DNA of 64,000 nucleotides from Chloroflexota bacterium (GCA_009840355.1 VXNZ01000025.1:1-64000); one strand, 5' to 3'. Positions 8,913 through 17,458 are shown, counted from the first letter of the stretch. The notes: a model not told the origin generated them from the letters alone. Numbers and translations: made by a program.

Positions 8913-9046
8913 TAGGACATTTCGGTTGTCACCCTGAACGAAGTGAAGGGTCTAAAGTCGCCCTATGGAAACAAGCCCGTCCGAAGTCAACGCGTTTAGA
9001 TTTCTCGCTTCGCTCGAAATGGCATGAATAAACGAAAGACCCTAGG
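8913..9046 (+). repeat. MITE-like inverted-repeat element, copy 1
   Basis: About 134 bases between pxpC and the ketopantoate-reductase-like gene. The left end reads TAGGACATTTCGGTTGTC and the right end is its imperfect complement, ending CGAAAGACCCTA. Inside are two smaller hairpins, around CCCTGAACGAAGTGAAGGG and around TTTCTCGCTTCGCTCGAAA. Two related copies lie at 26592-26727 (same orientation) and 30155-30287 (opposite). The TA bases at both outer ends suggest TA target duplication, as for IS630/Tc1-mariner derived MITEs. No coding capacity. Confidence 0.75.
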
Positions 9047-9085
9047 ACACAGTAAACACGATAGGCAAGATTTAAGGAGATTACG

Positions 9086-10135
9086 ATGTCAAAGAGGATT
9101 GCCATTTTCGGCGCGGGCGCGGCTGGCAGCTACATCGGGGCGTTCCTGACGCGTGAGGGGCACGACATCACGCTCATCGATATGTGGGGCGAGCATGTGG
9201 ACGCGATGAACGCCAACGGGCTGCGCGCGTCCGGCAGTCAGGGCGATTTCACCGTCCCTGTCAATGCAGTCCATCTTGCCGACGCTTGGCAATTGGAGCA
9301 CAACTTCGACATCATTTTCCTGGCGATGAAATCCTACGATACCGAGTGGTCGAGCCACTTCGTCAAGCGCCTTCTCGCTTCCAACGGCGTGGTCGTCAAC
9401 AGCCAGAATTGCATGAACGACCAGCTCACGGCGTCCATCGTGGGCTTCGAGCGGCAGGTCGGTTGCATAATGTCCAGCATCACGGTCGCACTGTGGGAGC
9501 CGGCGCATGTTACGCGCGGGGGCACACCCGGTCGCGACCGCGGGCACGATGTTTTCCGCGTGGGCGAGCTGCATGGCAAGATTACGCCTCGCGTGCAAGA
9601 AATCGCCGAGATGCTGAGCTGCATTGACGGCTCACGCGCAACATCGAACATCTGGGGCGAACGCTGGTCAAAACTCACGACAAACTCCATCGGCAATCCT
9701 GTCGGCGCGATGACGGGGCAGGGTTCGCAGTCTTACGCGGCGAATCCGCGCACGCGGCTCATTCAGATTCAGATTGCTAAGGAATCGACGCAGGTCGGGC
9801 TGGCGCTGAACTACGACATCGAAAATATAAGCGGAGTAAGCGCGCAGACTTGGGCGAACGCCGATCAGGGCGATGTTTACGAAGAGTTGGACGCGATATT
9901 GCAGCCCAAGCCCGGCGCGGCGGACTGGAAATCGTCGATGGCGCAGGATGTGGCGAAGGGGCGGCGCACCGAGACGGCGTTCATGAACGGCTACATTGTG
10001 GCGCGCGGCCGCGAAGCCGGTGTGCACACTCCCATCAACGCGGCAATCGTCGAGGTGATGCACGGCATCGACAGTGGAGAAATCACGCCCGACCCGTCGA
10101 ATGTAGAGCGCGTACTGAGCATGGCAGGGCTGTGA
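9086..10135 (+). CDS. Ketopantoate reductase family (ApbA/PanE) dehydrogenase
   Basis: 349 residues, predicted cytosolic NAD(P)H-dependent 2-hydroxyacid oxidoreductase. The N-terminus has a Rossmann loop (IAIFGAGAAGSYIGAFLTR), then IIFLAMKSYDT and NSQNCMND, typical of the ApbA N domain, and WSKLTTNSIGNPVGAMTG, where Lys and Asn match the catalytic Lys and substrate Asn of PanE. The C-terminal part is helical with TPINAAIVEVMHGI. It is longer than E. coli PanE (303). A GGAGA ribosome binding site precedes the ATG. Because such genes are often paralogues acting on other 2-oxoacids, the exact substrate (2-dehydropantoate or another) is open and no symbol is given. No pan genes are adjacent. Confidence 0.85.
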   Translation: MSKRIAIFGAGAAGSYIGAFLTREGHDITLIDMWGEHVDAMNANGLRASGSQGDFTVPVNAVHLADAWQLEHNFDIIFLAMKSYDTEWSSHFVKRLLASNGVVVNSQNCMNDQLTASIVGFERQVGCIMSSITVALWEPAHVTRGGTPGRDRGHDVFRVGELHGKITPRVQEIAEMLSCIDGSRATSNIWGERWSKLTTNSIGNPVGAMTGQGSQSYAANPRTRLIQIQIAKESTQVGLALNYDIENISGVSAQTWANADQGDVYEELDAILQPKPGAADWKSSMAQDVAKGRRTETAFMNGYIVARGREAGVHTPINAAIVEVMHGIDSGEITPDPSNVERVLSMAGL

Positions 10136-10183
10136 GCATCAACCGCCGGCGCCTGATAAGCATGCCTGAATCATCAGACGACT

Positions 10184-10210
10184 CCACGCCAAGCGGTTCG
10201 CTCGGCGTGG
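10184..10210 (+). terminator. Hairpin after the ketopantoate-reductase-like gene
   Basis: Two 12-base arms (CCACGCCAAGCG and CGCTCGGCGTGG) pair with one A-C mismatch around a three-base loop, 48 bases past the stop codon. There is no T run behind it, so it is a terminator-like or mRNA-stabilising hairpin rather than a textbook intrinsic terminator. Confidence 0.5.
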
Positions 10211-10306
10211 GCACTCTCAATCTCTGCGCTCTTATCGCTAGTGTCTTTGAGCATGGCAGCTGCTCACAGGACATTACATCTGCGACTATCTCGCCTATGA
10301 TCGCCC

Positions 10307-10921
10307 ATGATTGAACTCGTCCGCGAATTATCGCACTGGATGGTCGGTTTCGCGGACAGCGAGTGGGCGATGGCTGTGCTCGCCGTGACCGCGTTCACCG
10401 AGTCGATATTCTTCCCGTTGCCGCCGGACCCGCTGCTGATAGGCATGTCGTTCGTGCACCCGCGCCTGGCGCTGCTGTTCGCCGCCATCACGACGGTCGC
10501 ATCTGTCGCAGGCGCGGTGGCAGGACGCTGGCTTGGCATGCGATACGGCAGACCGATACTAGACAGGTTTGTATCCGCCGACAAGGTTGACCGCGTGGAG
10601 GGGTTGTTCAATCGTTACGGCGTCTGGGCAATACTCATCGCCGCGATAACGCCGATCCCGTACAAAGTCTTCGCGTTGTCAGCCGGCGTGCTGAACATGC
10701 CCCTAACGCCCTTCGTCATCGCATCCATAATAGGACGCGGCGCAAGAATGTTCCTCATCGGCGCGCTGATATTCCTATTCGGTGAAGCAATCCAAGACTT
10801 CCTAGAGCACAGCTTTGAGCTTGTCATGATAGCGGCGGGCATAGGCACGGTATTGTGCGTCACGCTGTTCATGCTGTTCGTGCGGACGCGAAGGGCGAAG
10901 AGCGTGGCAGAGGTGGAATAG
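10307..10921 (+). CDS. DedA/YqaA-type membrane protein (VTT domain)
   Basis: 204 residues. An N-terminal segment is followed by FTESIFFPLPPDPLLIGMSF, the re-entrant loop signature of DedA/VTT proteins, then AGAVAGRWLGMRYGRPIL, an amphipathic charged stretch, and ITPIPYKVFALSAGVLNM, the second re-entrant loop with the conserved Pro, before FVIASIIGRGARMFLIGAL. Two or three more hydrophobic helices complete it. Members of this superfamily include lipid scramblases and undecaprenyl-phosphate flippases; the YqaA subgroup is not characterised. The ATG at 10307 starts a normal-looking N-terminus but has no strong ribosome binding site. The next gene converges from the other strand. Confidence 0.85.
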   Translation: MIELVRELSHWMVGFADSEWAMAVLAVTAFTESIFFPLPPDPLLIGMSFVHPRLALLFAAITTVASVAGAVAGRWLGMRYGRPILDRFVSADKVDRVEGLFNRYGVWAILIAAITPIPYKVFALSAGVLNMPLTPFVIASIIGRGARMFLIGALIFLFGEAIQDFLEHSFELVMIAAGIGTVLCVTLFMLFVRTRRAKSVAEVE

Positions 10922-10976
10922 CCCCATCGATGGGTGGGGCGAGTCGGAGAACGGTCAGCGTTAAGACGCGCCGGCA

Positions 10977-12518
10977 TCACTCCATCGCCTGCCTGTATTG
11001 CAGCGCCTCCGCGAGATGCGATACCTCAATCGTTTCGCTGCCTGACAAGTCTGCTATCGTTCGCGAGACCTTTAGTATGCGGTGGAAGCCTCTTGCGGAT
11101 AGACTCATGCGTTGCATTGCGGTCTGAATTAGATTCTTCGCGGGGTCGTCCATTGGGCAGAAATCCCAGACTTCGTTGGGGCCCATTTCGGAGTTGTTCA
11201 GCCTGCCGGTGCCCTTAAGCCGCTGACGCTGCGCAGAAATTGCCGCCTCCACGCGCTCGCGTACCTGCTCGGAGCGTTCGGCGTTGCTGGGCATCGTCAG
11301 CTTATCGTATTCCACGCGCGGCACATCGACAAACAGGTCTATTCTATCCAGCAAGGGCCCGCTGATGCGCTGGCTGTACCGGGAAATCTGGCTCGGCGTG
11401 CAGACGCACTGCTTGGCGATGTCGTTGCGGTAGCCGCACGGACACGGATTGCGCGCCGCGACCAGCATGAAATTCGCCGGGAATCTAATCGTCCCCTGAG
11501 CGCGGCTGATGGTAACCGTTCTGTCCTCGATGGGCTGTCGCAGTACCTCCAGCACATTGCGTCCGAACTCGGGCAATTCGTCGAGGAACAGCACGCCGCG
11601 GTGGCTGAGCGTGATTTCGCCCGGACGCGGTATCCTACCGCCGCCGACAAGTCCCGCATTCGAGATAGTGTAGTGCGGCGCGCGAAACGGCCGCTCTTCG
11701 ACGAAGGGCAGTGAACTCGACAGCAGACCGCTCACGCTGTAAATTTTCGTTACATCTATCGCTTCGTCGTAGGTCATAGCGGGCATGATTGACGGAATGC
11801 AGCGTGCGAGCAGCGTCTTGCCACTACCCGGCGGTCCCGTCATCAGCAGGTTGTGGCCTCCGCCTGCAGCGACTTCGAGCGCGCGCTTCGCATGCTCCTG
11901 ACCGCGCACATCCGCGAGATCGACTTCCCTGCCCTGCCTGTCTTCCGTAACGCGTTTGAGCGCCAAGCCGTTCGCGCCGGACATTTCTTCCGGCACGGGT
12001 TCGATGGCAGTCTGTTCGCGGAAATGCTGCACTAGCTGCCCCAACGCCTGCACGGGATACACACGGACGCCCTCGACCAAGGCGGCTTCCGCAGCGTCGC
12101 AAGCCGGAACGAACATCGACTCGACGCCCTCTTCGCGCGCGACGGCGACCATGGGCAGCATGCCGTTGGTGTGCCGCAGCGTGCCGTCGAGCGACAGTTC
12201 GCCCAAGAACATCGTGGATGACGGCGCGGGCGGAAGCTGACCTGAGCCAATCAGCACGGCAAGCGCGAGTGGCAGGTCGTAGGCGGGGCCGGCTTTGGGC
12301 AAGTCTGCCGGTGCCATGTTGGTCGTAATGCGTTGCATCGGGAACTCGCAGCCGGAGTTGCGTATTGCCGAGCGAACCCGCTCGCGCGCCTCTCGCACGG
12401 CGGCATCCGGCAAGCCAACAATTGTGAACTGCGGCAAGCCCGGCGATATGTCCACCTCGACTTGGATGGCATATCCTTCCAAGCCAACGACCGCACATGT
12501 CAGTGCTCTGGCAAGCAA
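10977..12518 (-). CDS. comM: Mg-chelatase-like AAA+ ATPase (YifB/ComM family)
   Basis: 513 residues with the usual ComM order: an N-terminal Lon-protease-like fold domain (VVGLEGYAIQVEVDISPGLP, then VGLPDAAVREARERVRSA), a Walker A GPPGSGKT at 228-235, the Cys motif NPCPCGY followed by a second Cys pair, an arginine-containing LLDRIDLFVDVPRV and the C-terminal Mg_chelatase_C helices. ComM is a hexameric branch-migration helicase aiding integration of incoming DNA in transformation. The start is TTG at 12516-12518 giving MLARALTC, the canonical N-terminus, with GGAGT upstream. It is the last gene of a leftward group with the propeller and YprB-like genes; the 12-base gap upstream suggests cotranscription. 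Confidence 0.93.
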   Translation of the reverse strand: MLARALTCAVVGLEGYAIQVEVDISPGLPQFTIVGLPDAAVREARERVRSAIRNSGCEFPMQRITTNMAPADLPKAGPAYDLPLALAVLIGSGQLPPAPSSTMFLGELSLDGTLRHTNGMLPMVAVAREEGVESMFVPACDAAEAALVEGVRVYPVQALGQLVQHFREQTAIEPVPEEMSGANGLALKRVTEDRQGREVDLADVRGQEHAKRALEVAAGGGHNLLMTGPPGSGKTLLARCIPSIMPAMTYDEAIDVTKIYSVSGLLSSSLPFVEERPFRAPHYTISNAGLVGGGRIPRPGEITLSHRGVLFLDELPEFGRNVLEVLRQPIEDRTVTISRAQGTIRFPANFMLVAARNPCPCGYRNDIAKQCVCTPSQISRYSQRISGPLLDRIDLFVDVPRVEYDKLTMPSNAERSEQVRERVEAAISAQRQRLKGTGRLNNSEMGPNEVWDFCPMDDPAKNLIQTAMQRMSLSARGFHRILKVSRTIADLSGSETIEVSHLAEALQYRQAME

Positions 12519-12530
12519 AAATTCTACTCC

Positions 12531-13688
12531 CTATACCGACCAGACGCCTATTGAGCCCGGTCCAATAAGCGCCGGCTCTTCTTGGCCGGTGGCGTCGGCG
12601 ATGTATATTGATGATGCTGACCTGTCCGGCAAGGGACCGCGCACCTCGAGGAGACCTAGCACACCGGCGAATAAGAACTTGTCGCTGTCCGGGGACCACA
12701 AGTTGTGGGACTGCGCGTACTGGTCAAAGAACATGAACATCGTCAGCTGCTCTTGGCTTGGTAGGAAGTCCGCAAGGTAGCGCACATTGCCGGTTTCGAC
12801 ACTCAGCACCGCCCAGCACACCGAGCCTTCCGCGTCTTTGGATGGCGTGATGTATGCGATCTTGTTGCCGTCGGGTGACCAGAAGAAGCACAGCATTGGT
12901 TCGTCGATGAGTTCGCGCTCGACGGTCGTGTCGGCATCCAGCAGCACCAGTCTGTCGTAGTATCCGCTGCTGCGGTCCAGACCGCTTGCCACGGCAATCT
13001 GCGAACGCCAAGGGCGCCACGCCAGCGCGGCTGAGCCTTCGACCTCGCCGACGACTTCTGCGCCGCCCTGAATTGTCGCTACGATAATGCCCTGCACCGT
13101 GTCGGACATCTCGCCGCACATGGCGATTCGCCCGTCGTGCTGACTGACTGACGGCGCTTGGTAGCCCAGGGATACGACCGGCACTTGCGCAGGTTCCGGG
13201 TCGCTGAGCTTAATCAGGTAGTGCAACTCGCGCGTATGCACCAGGATGTACTCGGAATCGAGCGACCAGCAGAAGTACAGGGGCGCGCCGTCCAGCAGGC
13301 GCTGCGGAGATGTCCCGCCATGCACATCCGTAACCATGAGCGACATACCGGCGTCCAGCGTTTGCGCGATGAATGCGACCTTCCGGCTGTCCGGCGACCA
13401 CATCAGATAGTGCGGCGTATTCTGCGCTATGGCGTCCGTGCCGGGTTCGTTTGTATAAATGGCGGTCGCAGGTTCGCCGGGCGGTCGTGAGATTACCCTG
13501 AATACGCCGTGCCCGTTGCTGCCAGCCGCGGGGTATGCCGAGTACACGACCATCCTACCGTCCGGCGACCAGACGGGCCAGGCACAGCGATGCTCGCGCG
13601 GCGATATGCGGAGATATGGTACACCCAGCACTTCCGAGCTGACCACGCGCACGCGCTCGTCGCCGCTGATGATGGCGATGCGGTTCAA
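12531..13688 (-). CDS. TolB/WD40-like beta-propeller protein
   Basis: 385 residues made of repeated blades with the PD40 core W-S-P-D-(S/G)-(R/N/K)-(K/M)-(I/V/F) seen at WSPDGRMVVYSAYP, WSPDSRKVAFIAQ, WSLDSEYILVHT, WSPDGNKIAYITP and WSPDSDKFLFAGV. No signal peptide or membrane segment, so it is likely cytosolic, unlike TolB itself. Propellers of this type are protein-binding platforms; the partner is unknown. Its ATG overlaps the stop of the YprB-like exonuclease gene by four bases, so the two are translationally coupled, and comM follows 12 bases downstream. The gene order suggests a link to nucleic-acid handling, but that is inference. Confidence 0.8.
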   Translation of the reverse strand: MNRIAIISGDERVRVVSSEVLGVPYLRISPREHRCAWPVWSPDGRMVVYSAYPAAGSNGHGVFRVISRPPGEPATAIYTNEPGTDAIAQNTPHYLMWSPDSRKVAFIAQTLDAGMSLMVTDVHGGTSPQRLLDGAPLYFCWSLDSEYILVHTRELHYLIKLSDPEPAQVPVVSLGYQAPSVSQHDGRIAMCGEMSDTVQGIIVATIQGGAEVVGEVEGSAALAWRPWRSQIAVASGLDRSSGYYDRLVLLDADTTVERELIDEPMLCFFWSPDGNKIAYITPSKDAEGSVCWAVLSVETGNVRYLADFLPSQEQLTMFMFFDQYAQSHNLWSPDSDKFLFAGVLGLLEVRGPLPDRSASSIYIADATGQEEPALIGPGSIGVWSV

Positions 13689-14542
13689 AACGCACTCCCC
13701 AGCCCGGACTTCGCGCGGGTCAGGTAATCTATCACATCAGTGTCGTATGGCAGGTCGATTTCGTGCCGGTGGGATGGCGGCAAGCGCGGCACATCTGCCT
13801 GCAAGCGATTCGTCAGGCGATTGTACGCAATCTCGGCGAGCGCGGGCAGCGATGCCACGTCCTCGGCATTGTACCTGATCAGCGTATCGCGCGCGCTGTC
13901 GCTGCCGTGCCGCTGCCACATTCGCCATAACAGCACCGCGTCATAGCCACTCAGCGCGCTCAATTCGGACGGTCTGCCAACACCGGAACGCTGCTCAATC
14001 GCCTTTAGCCCGCCTGAGAAGCCCGCGCGCTTTAGCGGGAAGCGCAGGTCGATGTGCGCCACATGCTTGAAGATGCTGCCGAAGTGGTATTCGATATACG
14101 GCAGGTCGAACGCCGCGCCGTTGAAGGTAATCACAAGGTCGTAATGCTCTAACGCTTCGCGGAAGTCCGCTAGATTGTCATCGTACACGTAAGCAGTGTA
14201 GCCGTCGGCATCCAGCACGCCTATCATCGTGATGATTCCGCGCTCCGGAGATAACCCCGTCGTCTCGATGTCCACGAATGCGGCACGCTCGCGGAAGTCC
14301 GCGTACAGCCGCCACTGCTCGCCCGGACGTAACACTTTGTCGAAGTAGGCGGCATCGCGCAAGTCGTAGTGTTCTTCGGAGCGCTGGATCAGCGACCGCA
14401 GGTGGCGCCGCTTGCCATGTATGCGCGACGGTAGCTGCTTCGCGTGCAGAAAGTCAGTCCAGCTGTCGATGCCCGCATCCCAGATTTCGGACTCCGTGAC
14501 CTTGCCCACTCTCGGCAGATGGATGAATGACTGTTTCAGCAA
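13685..14542 (-). CDS. YprB-like RNase H-fold (DEDD) exonuclease
   Basis: 285 residues. The catalytic acids of a DEDD exonuclease are visible: Asp91 and Glu93 in FVDIETTG, Asp146 in FNGAAFDLPYIE and Asp228 in YNAEDVASL, with a conserved His (AHIDLRFPL) between. This is the pattern of the YprB ribonuclease H-like domain, proposed to act on DNA or RNA ends. The N-terminal 80 residues are basic and helical (GKRRHLRSLIQRSEEHYDLRDAAYFDKVL) and resemble those of other YprB proteins. A TTG at 14540-14542 is the only plausible start because a stop lies eleven codons upstream. The stop overlaps the start of the propeller gene. Confidence 0.85.
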   Translation of the reverse strand: MLKQSFIHLPRVGKVTESEIWDAGIDSWTDFLHAKQLPSRIHGKRRHLRSLIQRSEEHYDLRDAAYFDKVLRPGEQWRLYADFRERAAFVDIETTGLSPERGIITMIGVLDADGYTAYVYDDNLADFREALEHYDLVITFNGAAFDLPYIEYHFGSIFKHVAHIDLRFPLKRAGFSGGLKAIEQRSGVGRPSELSALSGYDAVLLWRMWQRHGSDSARDTLIRYNAEDVASLPALAEIAYNRLTNRLQADVPRLPPSHRHEIDLPYDTDVIDYLTRAKSGLGSAF

Positions 14543-14584
14543 TGTTGCACTCGGCGGTTCGGGTTTGGCGGTCTATTTCAGTGT

Positions 14585-14607
14585 CTTTTCCCCAATAACG
14601 GGGAAAG
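14585..14607. repeat. Short CTTTTCCCC/GGGGAAAG hairpin
   Basis: A hairpin with eight- to nine-base arms around a short AT loop in the 193-base gap between the MFS exporter and the YprB-like gene. It has no U tract on the minus strand, so it resembles the pyrimidine-rich intergenic repeats also seen at about 8872-8905 and 37360-37400 more than a terminator. Confidence 0.4.
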
Positions 14608-14735
14608 GCTAGGATAGGCATGACAATACTACGGCCGTTAAGTCGCGCCACTTGCCATTTTACGAAAATGCCGTAGCGCAATCTTACCAGACGCCGCAGG
14701 AAATTGTAGGGTACAAGACTAGAACTTAGCGACAA

Positions 14736-16112
14736 CTAAGCGGGAGCCTGGGCGAGACGCGCTACTCCGCCGCCGTATATCGTGCGCATCGTCATGAAAA
14801 GGCTGCTTAGTTGGACGATGATGGCGAAGGAGAGTCCCGTAACTATCAGGACGAGCGGCGCGCCTAGGTAACTCGACAGCGCGCCATCCAACACATTCAT
14901 CAACACAGGTACGCCGACCAGGATGTCTGACAGCCAAGCGTTGAGCGCGTTCATCGACGCCATCATGCCGCCGATGTGCACCGAGTAGATTGCCCCAACG
15001 CGTCCGCGCACACCGTCCGGCACGATGGTCTGTATCATCGTGTGCGTTAGCGTCATGAATGCCGCCGTGCTGACGCCCATAATAATGGCGCTGGGCAGCG
15101 CGGTCGCCAGATTAGGCGAGAGTCCAAGTGCGAAAGAAGACAGCCCGGAGAACACGCCGAATATGAAGAAAAGCCGTCCTTTTGTCAGGTCGCTCTTGAT
15201 TCCGGCAAGAATGATCGCGGATGTAAGCGCGCCGGCACCAACCGCCATCATCAGCACGCTGAACCCGGCGCCCGATTCGTTCAGCAGCGCGGTCAAGCCG
15301 ACGAAGAAAGTGCCGCCGCCTTCGGACTCCAATAACTTGGTGGACAGCACCGGCAGCATCGACTCGAACGACATCACAAGCCCACAGTGGAATATCGCCA
15401 TCACGACTATGGAGAACAATATCGGCGTTCTGTACACATAGACCGCGCCTTCCGAGAAGTTGCGGATGAAACTCTGCCTTTGGTCAATGCGCCCTGTGGA
15501 TGCGGTGCGAAGTCGCATCGTCTGCACAAGGCTGATGAGGTAGAAGCCGGCGCATAGGAATATCGCGCCGGTCGTGCCAGTGGTGGCAAGCAATGGGATA
15601 ATCGCAAGCGGTCCCAGCAGGCGCGATCCGTGCATTGTCGCCTGATTGAGCGCGATGGCGTTCAGCAGCAATTCACGCGGTACGAGGTTCGGGATAAGCG
15701 CCTGACCTGCGGGCATCTGCGCGGCACGTGCTGATCCGTTGACGAACGACAGCACAACGATGTGCCATATCTCCGCGCTGCCGCTCAGCATCAGCCAGCC
15801 TAGCACAAGATTGTGCAGCGCGTTCAGGGCGAACATCGCGCGCAGCACAGTGCGTCTGTCGAATCGGTCGGACAGATAGCCGGTGAAGGGCGACACCACG
15901 ACACGCGGCACCATCGCGGCGAATGTTACGACGCCAACCCACAGCGACGAGTCCGAGAACTCGTACACAATCCAGCCACGAGCAACGATGAGCGCCCATG
16001 CCGCAGCACCGGCGAAGAAGTTCGCCGTCCACAGCGTCTGATAGTCGCCATACGCCAGCGCCGCCAGAAAGCGACTGCCAACGGCACGACCCCGTTTGGG
16101 TTCAACTGCCAT
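14736..16112 (-). CDS. MFS transporter (MFS_3 / enterobactin-exporter-like)
   Basis: 458 residues with about 12 hydrophobic segments. The N-terminus runs YGDYQTLWTANFFAGAAAW, as in the EntS/DHA3-like MFS_3 group, followed by the MFS loop signature GYLSDRFDRRTVL between helices 2 and 3. The end of the protein contains further helices and a short basic tail. Such proteins export drugs, siderophores or other small molecules by proton antiport; substrate unknown. Starts at ATG 16110-16112. It lies downstream of the molybdoenzyme gene but a strong hairpin intervenes, so it is probably its own unit. Confidence 0.88.
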   Translation of the reverse strand: MAVEPKRGRAVGSRFLAALAYGDYQTLWTANFFAGAAAWALIVARGWIVYEFSDSSLWVGVVTFAAMVPRVVVSPFTGYLSDRFDRRTVLRAMFALNALHNLVLGWLMLSGSAEIWHIVVLSFVNGSARAAQMPAGQALIPNLVPRELLLNAIALNQATMHGSRLLGPLAIIPLLATTGTTGAIFLCAGFYLISLVQTMRLRTASTGRIDQRQSFIRNFSEGAVYVYRTPILFSIVVMAIFHCGLVMSFESMLPVLSTKLLESEGGGTFFVGLTALLNESGAGFSVLMMAVGAGALTSAIILAGIKSDLTKGRLFFIFGVFSGLSSFALGLSPNLATALPSAIIMGVSTAAFMTLTHTMIQTIVPDGVRGRVGAIYSVHIGGMMASMNALNAWLSDILVGVPVLMNVLDGALSSYLGAPLVLIVTGLSFAIIVQLSSLFMTMRTIYGGGVARLAQAPA

Positions 16113-16174
16113 TAGTATTCTCTAATTGGCTCTGCCGAATTAAGCTATAGCCCGAATTTTTCGGGGCAGAACGA

Positions 16175-16223
16175 GGGTTGCGCAGGGCGAAGCTCCCAAT
16201 TTCTACGCCCTGCTCAGCAACCC
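16175..16223 (-). terminator. Long hairpin downstream of the molybdoenzyme gene
   Basis: Left arm GGGTTGCGCAGGGCG (16175-16189) pairs with CGCCCTGC plus GCAACCC (16206-16223) with a three-base bulge. It lies 52 bases past the stop of the sulfite-oxidase-like gene. A second small hairpin (GCCCGAA/TTCGGGGC, 16150-16167) with a T run in its loop follows on the minus strand. Probably the transcription end of the molybdoenzyme gene, although it could also be an intergenic repeat. Confidence 0.5.
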
Positions 16224-16274
16224 GCGATTGCCGGTGTTGCAGCGGTGATGCAATAGTGCAGCCCGTGCGGGCAG

Positions 16275-17378
16275 TCATTCCACCTCAATGCAAACGGGGC
16301 GCACGCCGTTGATGATGTAGCCAAGACTGTTCCAACGCGTTTCGAGCGGCTGCTCGTTGCCGTCTTCGTCGGTCGCTCTGGCAACCAGCGTGTATTTGCC
16401 CCTGGCTTTCGGCGTCCACGCGAAGTTCCACTGCTGCCACGAGTAGCGGTAACGTGGTCCTACGAGGTCTGCCGGATGCCATGTCTCGCCGCCGTCGTCG
16501 CTGACCTCGACTTTGGCGATGTGGGCGAAGCCTGACCACGCCATGCCGTTAACCATGTGAGGCTTGGCAGGCAGATGCATGTGTTCCGCAGGCCAGCTGA
16601 TGAGCGACTTAACATGCATCTGCGCGACCGGCACGGTCTCGCCGTCGTCGCCTTCGATGATGTAGCGGTCGGTCTGGAAGAAGCCGACAAATCTTTCCTG
16701 CAGCACGGTGATGCGCTTCAGCCACTTGACCGATGCCATACCGTACCAGCCCGGCACGATGAGACGCACAGGATAGCCGTGTTCTCTCGACAACGGTTCT
16801 CCGTTCATCTCGTAGGCGAGCAGCGTATCCGGGTGCATCGCCACATCGATAGGCAGACTGCGCAAGTATGGCTGATGGCTTTCGCCCGGCGCGGGTTCGC
16901 CGGAGTCGAAGCCTTCGAACAGCACTTCGACCGAGCCTTCATTGACGCCGGCGCGTTCGAGCAGATGTCGAAGTGGAGCGCCCGCCCATATCGCGGTACT
17001 CACTGCGCCGTTCTGGAAGGGGTTGCCCGGCACTGTGGGTTCGAGGTCGCTGCGGTTGTTGCCAGCGCACTCTAGCGTGATGGGCAGCGTCTGGATGGGG
17101 AAGCTGTGGAAGTCTTGCAGCGTGATAGACAGCGCGTCTTCCACATTTCCGTCAAGGGTTAGTTCCCAGTCGGAAACACCCTCAGGAATAGTGTAGTGAT
17201 TGCGGATGTAGAAGAGGGGGTTTGGGGTTAGCCAGCTTTTCAATATGGCCTGCGGGGTCTCACCGATAATCGGCTCTTCTTCGATAGTAACGAGACCCTT
17301 ACCTTCAGGCTGAGCACTCAGGGTTTCGCTCCTATCCCTGTCGGACTCAGCCTTGCTACACTTGCAGGTATTCATCAC
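16275..17378 (-). CDS. Sulfite-oxidase-family molybdopterin oxidoreductase
   Basis: 367 residues in two parts: an oxidoreductase molybdopterin-binding domain (about 45-245) with the Mo-ligating Cys104 in TLECAGNNR, NPFQNGAVSTAIWAGAPL and EHGYPVRLIVPGWYGMASVKW, then a Mo-co dimerisation domain (about 260-367) with VSDDGGETWHPA and W-T-P. These are diagnostic of the sulfite oxidase fold. There is no heme domain and no Tat signal; instead the N-terminus carries Cys5-Lys-Cys7. It should act in the cytosol with an unknown electron acceptor. Sulfite is the default substrate of the family but not provable here. Transcribed divergently from hemQ; the promoter region contains a dyad. Confidence 0.9.
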   Translation of the reverse strand: MMNTCKCSKAESDRDRSETLSAQPEGKGLVTIEEEPIIGETPQAILKSWLTPNPLFYIRNHYTIPEGVSDWELTLDGNVEDALSITLQDFHSFPIQTLPITLECAGNNRSDLEPTVPGNPFQNGAVSTAIWAGAPLRHLLERAGVNEGSVEVLFEGFDSGEPAPGESHQPYLRSLPIDVAMHPDTLLAYEMNGEPLSREHGYPVRLIVPGWYGMASVKWLKRITVLQERFVGFFQTDRYIIEGDDGETVPVAQMHVKSLISWPAEHMHLPAKPHMVNGMAWSGFAHIAKVEVSDDGGETWHPADLVGPRYRYSWQQWNFAWTPKARGKYTLVARATDEDGNEQPLETRWNSLGYIINGVRPVCIEVE

Positions 17379-17425
17379 AACCTCCGATATTTGTTATCGC
17401 ACCTAGCGTATCGTGCTTTTCGCAT

Positions 17426-17458
17426 ACTATACATATCTGCAACCACTTGCACAAGTGG
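17426..17458 (-). promoter_or_regulatory. Promoter with overlapping dyad for the molybdoenzyme gene
   Basis: On the minus strand a TATAGT -10 (17426-17431) lies 17 bases from a weak TTGTGC -35. The -35 falls inside an inverted repeat CCACTTG-N2-CAAGTGG (17443-17458), a likely repressor-type operator because binding there would block RNA polymerase. The start codon is 48 bases downstream with a GGAGG ribosome binding site. Confidence 0.5.
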
